This document shows positions 36,441 to 49,456 of a DNA stretch of 64,000 nt, piece after piece (within the stretch, counting starts at the first letter, position 1; each line of letters opens with the position of its first letter). The notes beneath the pieces were generated by a model. That model searched no databases. It saw nothing but the letters and a program-made list of their open reading frames with translations, and had not been told where the DNA came from. The translations under genes were made by a program, and so were the position numbers. This DNA comes from Sphaeramia orbicularis (taxonomy: Eukaryota; Chordata; Actinopteri; Kurtiformes; Apogonidae), in the NCBI RefSeq assembly GCF_902148855.1, contig NC_043974.1, positions 21,701,950-21,765,949 on the forward strand, read 5' to 3'.

Positions 36441-39400
36441 CTAGTCTGACTGTCTGACACCAGAATAAACACACTCGGCCTCGTAGTTTTTCCTCTGCCT
36501 TCTTGATGCGTTGGCTGAGTTGACACTTAAAGCTGCATAATGGAGATCGTCTTGGTAACCCTGGTAACATGATATATGATAGTAAATCACAACATGGTTT
36601 TAAAAAGTAAATTATTATTATCGCAGTAGTAGTGATGGTGGTAACAGAAGTAGTGTAATGGTAAATAAATAGAGTGAATCTCACCTCTCTGTTTGTTGCA
36701 GAGGGAGTTGAATATCTTACTTGACACTCTGGTATTGAATAAAAAATAAAAAAAAAAACAGTTTATAGCCACATTCAGTAGATTTGGTCCATTAGACACA
36801 AACAGCATCACTTACCTGTACATTCGCAGCTGTTTCTCTTGTTCAGCTTGTAAACTGAAACAGCCAATGAAACAACCAGGGTGGTGGTGATCGCCAAAGC
36901 TCCACTTAAGAAGAACACCAAGACTAGAGTGTGCACTTCATCTGCAAATCAGAAAGTCAGCAAAGTTATGGTTGAGTTTGTTTCTATAGGACATTTAAAA
37001 CAAGTATCCAAGTTTAGATACAAATAAAAGATATGCTAAAACTGGTAAAAGAAGGAAAAAATACAAAATATACTAAAACTGACAGAAACAGATACACAAT
37101 AATAGGATAAATAGCATCTAAAACACAACCAGAAGATAAAACAAAGAGAAATCACACACTTGTATTAAAAGCAAGCGTCTTTAAAAGAGATTCGAGGTGC
37201 TCAGTGACAAATTTTTTTAACTTTCAACCACATCTTCAGATACTTCCATTTATTTAACAATTCTTTTTACCTTCATGTAACCCTCAAAGACCTAAACAGT
37301 AGCTGGCCGATGTATAAAGATCTACTACACTGGAAAAAATCCAAATCTTACCAAGTGTATTTTTCTCATTTCTAGCCAAAATATCTCATCACACGTAAAA
37401 TAAGACATAATCTCCTTAAGAGTAACTTTTCAGTGAGATATAAGAATTCACTTTTAGACAATAGATCTTGAAAATCTTATTTCGAGAAATCCTACCAAGT
37501 TAATTTTCACTAGTTCCATCAGATTTTTCACTTGAATTAAGCAACAAAATCTTGAATTAAGCAAAAAAAAAAAAATCTGCTAATGGACCAAGTGAAAATT
37601 ATCTCGGTAGGATTTGTTGAAATAAGATTTTCAAGATCTATTGTCTAAAAATAATCTCTTATATCTCACTGAAAAGTTACTCTTTAGGTGATTATGTCTT
37701 ATTTTAACTGTGATGAGATATTTTGACTTGAAATGAGAAAAATACTTCCGGTAAGATTTTGATTTTTACAGTGTGTTTAGTAACGTCTGAACCACTTATT
37801 CTATTAGTACAAATAATTCAGGAAAAATACCGTTTCTCAGCTTTTCATCTGCACCACATCTGTCTTTCTTGGACGCTCAGAGGCCCGGCAGTGAATAAAC
37901 ATCATCATCTGCAACATTGATTCACTAAATAACAGTACACCGCAAAAAAACAGGAATATCTGACTTAGATAAACTGACTTGAATTTGGAATATTTGTCTT
38001 GAAAGATAATTTTTTAGGTTTATTTACCTATTGAGACTTAATCGTGTTAAGATTATTTGACCTTCTATAAGAATTTTCATCTTGAACTACTTCACTTAGA
38101 TATTACAACCAATTTTAAGCAATATTTATAACAAAACAAGCTAATTTGTCGGTGGATGAGTATGGCAGACACAGTAACTGTTTGCCCTCAAGATAGTTTT
38201 TGCAGTTTTGCCAACACATATCTATTGAGTCATTACATCTTCATAAGACAATCGGGATTATAAAAGCAAAGTGGCCTCTGTATGTGAGTGTGTGTGTGTG
38301 TGTCTGGGGATTCACATAAAATCTGGAAAGAGTTTACTGCTGCAGTTTGTCACACTGATGTATTTTTGGTCAAGGAACAGACTAATGAAAACAGCAAGTT
38401 GATAGGACCAGTATTTTGGGAGATATTAGTAAATTTGGAACACAACAGCCTTACAGTCACGTTGCTATGCCCAGAACGCTTTGGCGGTGACTGCTGGACA
38501 AATGCGAATACATAACAGCATAAAAACTGCCACATCTAGAACACATGGATCCCCATGAGTCAACGCACTAATATCTATTTAACATAGATTTAAAAAAATC
38601 TCGCTATGAAGACTTGAAACTAGTATATTCAGTATATTCTAAAATAAGAATTTTAGCATCCTATAATCCTTAGATAATATTTTCTTATTTTAAGAAAACT
38701 TGACAAGTGCAATTTTCTTACTGCGCTGCGCTTAATTTTACTCAAAACAAGACATTTTAACCCAATAATGAGTTTAACTTTCTTATTTTCTTATTTATTC
38801 AGAGGGTGTGCACTACTAGGAAAAGTTTTAGCATATCTGTGTGTGGTGTTAAAGTGTGGAATAAATTGAGGGAGGAGCACAAGGAAATTTCAAATGTAAA
38901 ACAATTCAAAAACACTTATAAGAATATGTTTTTCACAAGATATAGGGAGAAGGGTTATTAATTGTCACCATATGTTCACTGTTGTTTATGTATATATTTC
39001 CTTCCTTGAGTTAGTTCTTATTTATTTTTTTTATTATTATTACTGTCATTATTTATTCGCTAGCACAACTAAGAAGGGCATTGATAAAATATTATATGTG
39101 TATTTGTATGTGTGTATGTGTATATGGATGAATGAGTGTGTGTGTATGTGTGTTTGTGTGTGTGTCAACAGATATATAAATATAGAAGATTAATGTAAAA
39201 GGAAGAGGGACATATATTATTAATAATATTGTAGGTAGAGGGGGTGGGATTAAATAAATTGTACTTCTTCCCACCCCTTTTCAGGCATGTAAATGGAATT
39301 ATTGTGCTCTTCTTCTGTCTAAAATTGTTATGATTCTTGATATTTGTATTATTATGTATGTTTTGCAAGTGCATATATGTTAATTTTCATTGCATGTTCA

Positions 39401-40569
39401 GAATAAATCACTAAATCACTAATCAGTATTAATGTACAGTCCTTTTTTGCAGTGTGGTTGTAGATGCTTGTTTTAATGCTCAGTTAGTAATATATTTCAC
39501 CAAAAAAAGTCCCATTTTTGTCAGTTTTCTCTATTTTAACACTAGCCTTTGAATTTACTCTGAGCTTTTATGAAAATGTACATAACCAGTAAAGTAACTG
39601 TTGCAAAATACTTGCTTTTCACTGAAAAAATGCAAAATACAGAGGATAATATATTAATAAATGTGGATAAAATACTAAATAAATGCAATATCTGTGTTAA
39701 TGTTACAGACCATTAAACTCCAGTTTGGTTCCATTTCCGAACAGTACTCGTCCACATGATGCAACAGCACAGTAGTAGGTTCCAGCATCAGCACGGTCCA
39801 AGCTCTGTATGGGCAGGTTGTAGACGCAGGTGTGTGTCTGTGTGTCGTTTTTCCTCACACACTGGTCATTTGTGCCTCCATGGGTGTAGATAACTCCTGG
39901 TTGAGGGTCTTCCGACTTTTTGAACCAGTAAACACTGTGTTCTCCATCACAGGTCCCAGTATGAACAGTACAGTTCAGAGTCACAGAGTCTCCTGGATGG
40001 ACGTTCTCAGATTCAGACTGACGGACCAAAGCTTCACCACTGACGTCTGAAGCCTTTACAGCGACAGTAAAGCTCGACAAAAATTCAAAGACAAATGAGT
40101 AACTTCTTGCGCAGTAGTAGGTAGCGGAGTCAGAAAGTTGTAAATCTGAAATCTTCAAGTTATTTGTTTCTTCACCGTCCACTGTGAAGCGTCGATTATT
40201 CCTGAATTCACCTTGAAAAGTGGTGTTTTTATTGTACCTGTAGGTGATGGACATGAGCCTTGGTTTCTGACCCAGTTTTTGTTTGTACCAGTAATATGTT
40301 GCAGCATCACTTTCATATAAACATGGTAAAGTTACGCTCTCCCCAACATCAGCTATTTTCAAACTACTTCCTTGATGTGCACTTGCAGAATGATTCAGAT
40401 TTGTCATCAGAGCTGAAATAGAATATAAAAAACACAGATTACATTATCAAAGACAGCGCAACACTATAAGAAAAGTCACCAAGTATGTTTTAAAATTTCT
40501 ACAAAAAAACTTACCCATTTCCCCCAAAAGCAGACATGTCAGATAGGCAACTAACTTAGCAGATGCCAT
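36441..40569 (-). CDS. nitr: NITR gene E: V + I Ig domains, canonical ITIM
   Basis: Exons: 40515-40569, 39711-40412, 36816-36941, 36685-36728, 36441-36560; 1047 nt, 348 aa. The second of two tandem ATGs (40569) gives the family's 55-nt leader exon (MASAKLVAYLTCLLLGEM); the first would add one Met. The V domain (LPCLYESDAATYYWYKQ to SATYYCARS) has no J-type glycines (FEFLSSFTVAV). The I domain has six cysteines and YYCAVASCGRVLFGNGT. The membrane span LVFFLSGALAITTTLVVSLA is uncharged, with KLNKRNSCEC after it. The tail has a canonical ITIM, DLHYAALSV, and ECVYSGV. The donor after the Ig exon is the weak AATG/GTCTGT, chosen because it keeps phase 1 and recurs in gene F; the nearby GTAACA would bring an immediate stop. 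Confidence 0.87.
37328..37778. mobile_element. Palindromic MITE (CACTGgAAAAA ends) in intron 2 of gene E
   Basis: CACTGGAAAAAATCC, then CTTACCAAGTGTATTTTTC on the left, the inverse on the right ending TTTTTACAGTG. It is the longer relative of 14629-14909 and has an extra inverted inner part (AAAATCTTGAATTAAGC repeated at 37528 and 37549). Confidence 0.65.
37936..39456. mobile_element. CACTGCAAAAA-type element with nested LINE 3' end
   Basis: CACCGCAAAAAAACAGG at the left and CTTTTTTGCAGTGTGG at the right look like one inverted-terminal pair. Inside, 38795-39420 reads like a LINE 3' end: frame remnant KCGINWREEHKEISNVKQFK-like text, then CTTCTTCCCACCCCTTTTCA and TTGCATGTTCAGAATAAATC. 38380-38480 resembles 58325-58410. 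The boundaries are approximate. Confidence 0.4.
39460..39670. mobile_element. pB1 MITE fragment
   Basis: It holds only the part with AAAAGTCCCATTTTTGTCAG and the AATACAGAGGATAATAT end of the family. No TTAA remains on either side. Confidence 0.4.
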
Positions 40570-40638
40570 CATGTTGAGATCAGAGTGTTGAATGAGCACT
40601 TTCTTGGTTCATGTTTCACTCTTCAGATAAAAGACTGC

Positions 40639-40670
40639 ATTTGATTGGCTAAACAGTAGTCACATGTTCA
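40639..40670 (-). promoter_or_regulatory. Putative promoter block of gene E
   Basis: GACTGCATTTGATTGG carries a reverse CCAAT box at 40643-40648, 74 bp upstream of the start. GTCACATGTTCAC follows at 40659-40671. Order and spacing are as in genes D and G. Confidence 0.45.
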
Positions 40671-41021
40671 CTGCCTACTACAGTTCCTTATGGTTTATGT
40701 GCTGAGACACATCTGAGGGACAAGTTTATCACTGAAATCACAGAAAAAACACTCATTTTAATGCTCTATGTATAGTTACACTCAACTTTTGGAGGCAGAA
40801 AGAAGTTGCAGAGCACAGGCAAGGATGGAACACAGTAACTACCTTTTTAGTTTGATGTGAATAGAAATACAGGATTTTGAATCATTTATAAAAGGTTGAG
40901 ACTGATGGGCTGTTTTTAGGGAGAAAAAGTATGGTTTTGCTTCAGTGCAGAAACGAGTACATTTTCAGCTTTCACCGAGATAGATGACAGTGTTTGTTTC
41001 CGTTGATTAACCCTTTAACCC

Positions 41022-41982
41022 CTGTAGCGCCGCATTATGTAATAATAGTGCAATATGTAATAATGTAATAATTTTTCACCTCAGTATGTAATAACGCCAC
41101 ATTTTGTAATAAAATTCTTGAACACATTTTGTAATAAATGTAGCTGCATTTTGTAATAACTTATATATAATCTGTCTTCCAAATTTCAGTGCGCCAGTAA
41201 GTTTCTTAATATATATTAACAAACATATTCTCCATTATAATGAATACAGTTACATTTGGTTTAGGTTTGACCAATGAAACATCCTACTAGTTTTTTTTCA
41301 AATGAATTCTAATTAAGCTGGAATGCTTACTGTTGTTCTGCTGATATGATGATTTTCCCAGTCAAGGCATCAGTTTTGATGGTTTATTACATAATGCACC
41401 AAATTATTGCATTTCCTTTAAAAGAAAAAAGTGCTACACCTGCATTTTAATAATAATAATAATGGATTGGATTTATATAGCGCCTTTCTAGACACCCAAA
41501 GCGCTTTACATTATTGACCCATTATTCATTCGCTCTCACATTCACACTCTGGTGGTGGTAAACTACATTTGTAGGCACAGCTGCCCTGGGACAGACTGAC
41601 AGAAGCGTGGCTGCCATTTTGGCGTCTACGGCCCCTCCGACCACCGCCAAACATTCATACACCAGTGTGAGTGGCACTGGAGGCAAGGAGGGTGAAGTGT
41701 CTTGCCCAAGGACGCAACGGACTGACTAGGACAGAGCGGGATTTGAACCGCCAACCCTTCGGTTATTGGACGACCCTCTCTACCACCTGAGCCACAGCCG
41801 CCCCATTTTGTAGTAATTGTTGCAATATGTAATTTTTTTTTTTTTTTTTTACAAAATGTGGCAAAGTTTATTATAAAATGTGTTTAAGAATTTTATTACA
41901 AAATGCAGTGTTATTATATAATGAGGTGAAAAATTATTACATTATTACATATTGCACTGTTATTACATAATGCGGCGCTACA
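41022..41982. mobile_element. TIR element (GTAGCGCCGCATTATG ends)
   Basis: GTAGCGCCGCATTATGTAAT and its inverse define arms of about 130 bp built from TGTAATAA repeats, flanked by a 7-bp duplication AACCCCT. No ORF. A SINE is nested inside (41449-41804). The family is not recognised. Confidence 0.7.
41449..41804 (-). mobile_element. tRNA-derived SINE, complete copy
   Basis: On the minus strand it starts GGGGCGGCTGTGGCTCAGG, with a tRNA-like A box followed by AACCGAAGGGTTGGCGG and the B box GGTTCAAATCCCG. It ends in the L2-like AAAGCGCTTTGGGTGTC and (ATT)n. ATTTT at both edges may be the target duplication. Confidence 0.8.
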
Positions 41983-42292
41983 ACCCCTGAGACATTATTG
42001 GTCAAAGTTCTGCTGTGAATTTGCATCAGTCTGGGCCCACATCACTCTCAGCTGCTCCACTTTCCCCATCTGCCACTGTTTTTAATGAAACACTGCTGCA
42101 AACTGGATTACAGACAATTTAACATCAAATCTGTGAAAAACAAACAATTCACACATAATGTTTACAGATCTTCTTGGCTGTTTGGCATCTGTAACAGAAG
42201 CAGATAACCCTTATAACCACAAATATATGACTATGATGAAATAACTTCAAATTAATACAGTTCACACTCTGCAAATAGTTACTATAATATCA

Positions 42293-42841
42293 TTAACCCT
42301 TTCATGCATGAATTATAAGAACCTTAGTCAAGATTTTTTTCTGGAGTATTTTTATTCCTCTTTAGGCATGAAAAAAAACAAAGCGATTGAAATTTTTTAT
42401 GAACCTATTTTTCCTGGAATTACAAAAAATTCCACTCAGCCGAACACCAAGCGTTTAATTTTTGATGCAAAGATCATCAGAAAGTGATACACTATGTGAA
42501 AACTAGGAAATAAAAACGTTTTAATTCAGCTAATCCGATGTTTTCTCACATCTTAACACATACTAATACTAGTTATTACTAACTTTAAGGAGATAATATG
42601 CAACAAAAAAAAAAAAAACTGAATGAAAGTTATCAATTGATTTAAAACATATTACTGCAGATCAAGTTTATCCAGAACAGCAAAGTTACTGTAATGGTAT
42701 GAATTACAGTGCATGGGATGGTGCATAAGTGTCCACTGTGTTGGCTGATATGGAATTAAAACAACAACACCCATGAATATACAAGAGAACAGCTGGAGAA
42801 TAGATGTCCACTGTAGTGACCACTATGCATGAAAGGGTTAA
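42293..42841. mobile_element. pB2 TTAA MITE, complete copy
   Basis: TTAACCCTTTCATGCATGAA and TATGCATGAAAGGGTTAA ends with TTAA on each side. 549 bp, without the nested insert seen in the gene D copy. Confidence 0.8.
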
Positions 42842-43097
42842 TATCGAAGTGTCTTCGAGTGTCCAAAAAAGCGCTATATAAGTGTGACGTATTATTATAA
42901 TATATTGCTAATATACTACTTAATGCACTCCTCAGTGTGTGTAAAGTCTCTATAAGATGTAACTTTTATTTACCCTGCAGCTCCGTCCTGTTTCTAGTCC
43001 ACATAAACAAGGACAGTAGAAGGTCCCATCACGAGAACAAATGGCAGTTGATGGTTTCTGGGGGTTTTTCGACTTTCAGGCTGCAGTTTTTATATAT

Positions 43098-44421
<1,324 letters not shown>

Positions 44422-44599
44422 CATTTACTACTAATAATAACTGTTTGTGAGTCACTATTATTGCTGCAAATTACTAACAGTATGAATGTGTGCTTGGTTC
44501 AGTTTATGTAATGTTTGTCTGTTTGCACAAGAATCTGATACAAACCTTTTTTTTTTTTTTTTTTTTTTTTCCAATAAGCCTCACTGTGTTTATTGCGTT

Positions 44600-45091
44600 T
44601 AACTTCATTTAAAATCCACCTTTACCTTTGTTAGGTTTATTGAGTGGCTGCCGTATGAGAAACAGTGCATGGACTTCCTGTTTTTGAACCTCAAACACAA
44701 AAATAGCAGAGGGTCTTATAAAGCCCCACAGCATGAGTATTTCAGATGGAATCTTTTGACCTCTAACCACAGAGCTAAAACAGATCTTTACGAGTCTGGG
44801 TTTGCTCATACAATGTTATACGATTAAAGAACACTGTCTGCAAAGTCATGTAGTGATGGTCTTTCTTCTTTGGTGAGGTGTCAGTAAAATGCACAATCTG
44901 AGGTTTATTACACTTCATACACTGTGGTGAACAACATTTCACGATATATACTACAGCGTATACGTTGTGAGCTTATTAAAGTGTTATTTGTTTTTAGTTT
45001 AATGACTAACCACAAACTAGGACCTGTATTGTTTCAAGGAAATGTGTCTTCAGCTTATTGTGGTTGCTGTGCAGGACTTCCTGTGTAAACG
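44600..45091. other. Intergenic with a recurrent GACTTCCTGTTTT block
   Basis: 44668-44720 (GGACTTCCTGTTTTTGAACC, then GGGTCTTATAAAG) resembles 59568-59640 and 63773-63840. On the minus strand it reads with a TATA-like TTATAAGACCC before AACAGGAAGTC, an ETS-type core. No exon was found next to it. It could be an old promoter of a lost gene in this family. Confidence 0.35.
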
Positions 45092-45652
45092 TTAACCCAT
45101 AAAGACCCAATGCTACTTTTGTGTCAGTTCCAAGATGAGAATTTTCTCTGTATTTAACATTTCTCAAGTGATTTAGCACCATTTATTATTGTTTTCCTCT
45201 ATATTTTTCTTTTTTTTTTCTTTTTTTTTTTTTTTTTTACTGTAAATCATGTATTTTCCTATATTTTATGTCTTTTATTTGACTTAGACATTCACAAAAA
45301 CTCAGAGTTAATTCAAAGGTTATTGTAGCAAAACAGAAAAAAACTGAAGAAAAACTGACTTTTTCAGTCAAATCTATCATTAACTGAACATAAACCCAGT
45401 GTGTCATTGATCCAACTCCGTGGGTTTTACTGGTGAATCAATGTTGTAGAAGATGATAGTGTTTCCATGGTAACTATGGCGCCCCTGAACGTCCAAATGG
45501 GTCATATCTGATGACCATGAGAAGATGACAAACTGCATTTTACAACAATTATTTACATATATTAATAGGATTAGTGGATCAACATGTATTAAACAGTTTA
45601 GATCAGTAGATGGTTTTGGTCACTAGTGGAAGTTTGGGTCTTCATGAGTTAA
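45092..45652. mobile_element. pB1 TTAA MITE, complete copy
   Basis: TTAACCCATAAAGACCCAAT to TGGGTCTTCATGAGTTAA, TTAA on both sides, 561 bp. This copy is used as the reference for the family. Confidence 0.8.
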
Positions 45653-46520
45653 TTACAAGGATTTAGTTCTTATTGGCTAAACAGCTCCATATATATGATC
45701 CTTCTGCTACCAGACCGCTGAACTGTGTGTGATGTAAGTGTAGTGAAAGCTTTAAAATGGGACAATTTACAACATAGATTCACATTAATTTTTATTTTTA
45801 TTTATTTATTTATTTTTATTTATTTATTTTTTACAATTTTTGCAATACAGGAAAAATCAGAATCACAATACTTTATTAATCCTAGGGAAATTTTTGTGTG
45901 TTACAGTTGCTCTGTGCAAGTATATTAAAAGTAGCAGGCAAGAAATTATCAATACTACAAATACACACACACAAAATATAATTCATTCATTCATTTTTCG
46001 GTTTATTCACATATATATTAAAAAAATCCAAGTATAAGAACATTACATTTTGCATTTCCATTCTGTGAAATGGGACACCCTGGGAAGCTGAAGAGCTTTA
46101 GAGAGGGGCCCAGACACAAAGAATAAATACCACATGTAGCAATAATGCAACACATTTTACAGTAAGACAAACCCAAAAATACCCCCCCCCCCCCCCCCCC
46201 CGCCAAGCATCCACAGTCTCACACAGTACAGGTTTACATGATAAGCACATTGATCCACAGTCTCACTCACACACACTCACATACACAAAATAAAATAATA
46301 TTAATATTAATAATAATGTTAATTCCCCTAACCTAAAACTAATCTAAGTCCTACTCCTATCAAGGTCCAAGTGGTCTAGTCACCAACAGTCTTAAAACAA
46401 GTTACATATGGGCAAAGGAAAAGATTACAGCATTGATTCATATTTGACCATACATACATTTCTACCAATAAACTAGAAGTTTCTTTTCTTGCAACAAAGC
46501 AAAGTACAAATGAAACATCT
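45653..46520. other. Intergenic: low-complexity tracts and a LINE-like tail
   Basis: (TTTA)n at about 45788-45832. AATACTTTATTAATCCTAGG at 45869 is a CR1-type 3' tail fragment. A 20-base C homopolymer occupies 46182-46201. CA- and AAT-rich text lies near 46261-46320. No gene. Confidence 0.55.
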
Positions 46521-47976
46521 CTACATCTGAACATTAAAGTACACACACTCAGTCCAGGTGTTGTCACTCCGATTTCTTGACCTGTTGACCAAGTTAACAC
46601 TCGAGGCAGCGCAATAGACATTCCTTGCATCTTGATACCCCTGATGACAACAGTAGCAGCAGATTACAATATGATTTTTTTTGTCAGAAACACAAAAAAA
46701 CAATTAGAATTGCTGAAAATGATTCTTAAAATTGTTAAAAATAGTGAATTTCACCTTTTTGTTTGCGGTGGAAGGAGCTGGATATCTTGCTGGAGACTCT
46801 AGTAACAAGAAAACACAAAGGATTTATTAGTTTTGAAGCCGATGTTATTAGATTCAAGCTGTAAGATACAAACTGGAGAAGTTACCTGTGCATTTGCAGT
46901 TGTTTCTCATGTTAAGCTTGTAAATGGAGAAGGTCAGAAAACCAATGAGCATGGTGGTGAACGCTAAAGCTCCACAAAACAAATACACCATGGCCAGAGT
47001 ATCTACATCTGTAAATCGAAAATACAGGATAAATTGTTGAACTTTGGCCATTTTCTCATGTCGGTTTAAAATTTCACCTAAAGAAAACCAGTATTATAGA
47101 TTCTGCTAAAATATTACAGACCATTAAACTCCAGTTTGGTCTCATTTCCCAACAGTACTCGTCCACATGAGGCAACGGCACAGTAGTAGGTCCCATCATG
47201 AGGATTATCCACCTTCAGTATGGGCAGGTTGTAGACACAGGTGTGTGTTTGTGTGTCAGGCTTCCTCTCACACTGGTCATTTGTGCCTCTGTGGGTGTAG
47301 ATAATTCCTGGTTGAGGGTCTTCAGACTTTTTGAACCAGTAAATATTGTGTTCTCCATCACAGGTCTCAGTATGAACCATACAGTTCAGAGTCACTGAGT
47401 CTCCTGGATGGACGCTCTCAGACGATGACTGATGGACCAAAGTTTGGACGTTCACATCTGAACCTTCTACACTGACAGTCGTGCCTTCACCAAAATCCAA
47501 CCTATATAAAGAGCTACTTGCACAATAGTAGGTACCAGAGTCTGAAATGTGAACATCTGAGATGCTCAAGTGGTTTTTAGGATTTTCTGTATCCACTGTA
47601 AAACGTGGATTGTTCTGGAATTCACTGAAAAAACGGATATTCGGACTATACTTATTGAAGGAAGAAATGAGCCTCGGTTTCTGTCCCGGAGTTTTCTTAT
47701 ACCAGTAAAACTGAATTCCAACATCCCTTTTGTAAAAACATCTCAAAGTCACACTGCCTCCGGCTTTAACGGATACAAAACGCTCCTGTTGATGAACAAA
47801 GGAGGACACTTCATTATCACCGTCCTGAGCTGAAATGAAAAAGCAAACACAGTTGGAGCATTCGCTTCAGACGTGACCATGTTTAGAAGATAAAAACTGG
47901 TGTCATAAAAACACGACTCACCTGTTTTCCCCAACACCACACAGGTCAGGTAGAAAAATAAACCTGCAGGAGTCAT
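46521..47976 (-). CDS. nitr: NITR gene F: compact, J motif kept, ITIM lost
   Basis: Exons: 47922-47976, 47122-47829, 46886-47008, 46755-46798, 46521-46640; 1050 nt, 349 aa. The ATG at 47976 gives the family's 55-nt leader (MTPAGLFFYLTCVVLGKT); an in-frame ATG four codons earlier is possible. The V domain (LRCFYKRDVGIQFYWYKK to SGTYYCASS) ends LDFGEGTTVSV, a full J-type FGxGT. The I domain keeps six cysteines but its own J-type motif reads LLGNET instead of LFGNGT. The membrane span is VYLFCGALAFTTMLIGFL, with an unusual Cys. The tail aligns with the ITIM exon of the others, but the motif is NVYCAAS, with Asn at -2 and Ala at +3; only ECVYFNV remains. The whole gene is under 1.5 kb because its introns are free of insertions. 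Confidence 0.87.
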
Positions 47977-48306
47977 TGTGATGTACATGTTTTACTCCTC
48001 GCTGTTTCTTCCTGCTTCAGTTGTCTTTTACAAATACATCAAGTGTATCTGTATCTGTGTTTAAAACCACAGGCTCCTCCCACCAGCCCATTTCCCCATG
48101 TCTGTATTTCATGCAGCGCATTTTCACCAAATAATTAAGGTCAGCATTTACTCTGTGTTGGTAGAATGAGCAGATAATCTCCTAGATATGATATCAGGGA
48201 TCACACATAGGCTACCACGTATAAAAGTCTAGCGTCTTGGAACATAGTGCAAGAACATTTTCTGTCATCTTGGGGTTTGTCAGCTTTCCTCTCTGTATTG
48301 TCTTTT

Positions 48307-48851
48307 TTAACCCATAAAGACCCAGTGCTACTTTTGCGGTAGCTCCCAGATGGACTTTTCTCTCTATTTAACCTTTCTTAAGTGATCTATCACTATTCAT
48401 TATAATATTATCCTCTATATTTTGCATTTTTCACTGTAAATCACGTGTTTCCCTATATTATTTTTTTATATTTGATTTAGATATTCATGAAAACTCAGTT
48501 TATTCAATGATTATTTTATCAAAACAGAAAAAAATGAGAAAAAAATGAGTTTTGCAGGAAAGATATAATAAATTGATTGTAAATCCAATGTGTCCATTCA
48601 CTGTCATTGATCCAACTCAATTGATTTTACTGGTGAATCAATGTTGTAGAAAATTATGGTGTTTCCATGGTAACTACGGAGCCTCTGAATGTCCAAATAG
48701 GTCATATTTGGTGACCATGAAAAGATCAATAACTGTATTTTACACCAGTTATTTATATGTATTGATAGAATTAATGGATCAGTAGGTATTAAACAGTTTA
48801 GATCAGTAGATGGTTTGGTTAAAGGTGGAGGTTTGGGTCTTTATGGGTTAA
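48307..48851. mobile_element. pB1 TTAA MITE
   Basis: TTAACCCATAAAGACCCAGT to TTGGGTCTTTATGGGTTAA, 545 bp, upstream of gene F. Confidence 0.8.
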
Positions 48852-48853
48852 GC

Positions 48854-49456
48854 CAGTGGTTCCCAACCTTTTTTGACTTATGACCCCATTTTAACATCAG
48901 AAAATTTCTGATGACCCCAGACATTAAAAACAGAGACTTTTTTTTTTGCGCTAAAATTAATTTGTTTCTGATCATGTAATAGTTTGCTATACTATGTTGC
49001 AAATAAACATTAATTTTAGACAACATTTAGTCTATATAATGTATATTATTATGGACAGAGGCAGAAAAGCCAGGTGTAGATTACTGCACAAAGTGAGAAT
49101 TTTATTTTCCTTGGTCAGGATATGTACAGTCAGTCCAGCTTGGATTTACAAGGCTGACAATTAATACTGAACAAACAATAACACAAACTATGAATTATGA
49201 AAGAGCTGCAGCATCTGAAACCGACCACAATGAACATTTGAAAGATAAACAGTACCACAGTGCTTCAGTTTCAGCTTCACAGTTTGTCATATCTTTTATG
49301 GATTTGGATTGTCTAAGTCAACTCACCATATATTTTTTTATCAATAAGTTTTTTTTTTTTTTTTTTTTTAATCAATTACTAGAAATGTCAGGCGACCCCA
49401 TTTGAATTCCAGGCGACCCCATGTGGGGTCCCGACCCCAATGGTTGAAAAACACTG
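48854..49456. mobile_element. hAT MITE (CAGTGGTTCCCAACC family)
   Basis: CAGTGGTTCCCAACCTTTTT and AATGGTTGAAAAACACTG are the ends, with GGTTAAGC and GGCTAAGG as a decayed 8-bp duplication. It inserted at the very end of the preceding TTAA MITE. A T-run lies at about 49350-49369. Confidence 0.82.

Noticed and set aside
41720-41804. tRNA gene suggested by GGTTCAAATCCCG and an A-box-like string
   Set aside because: It has no complete cloverleaf and sits at the head of a SINE with an L2-like tail; it is a SINE promoter rather than a tRNA gene.
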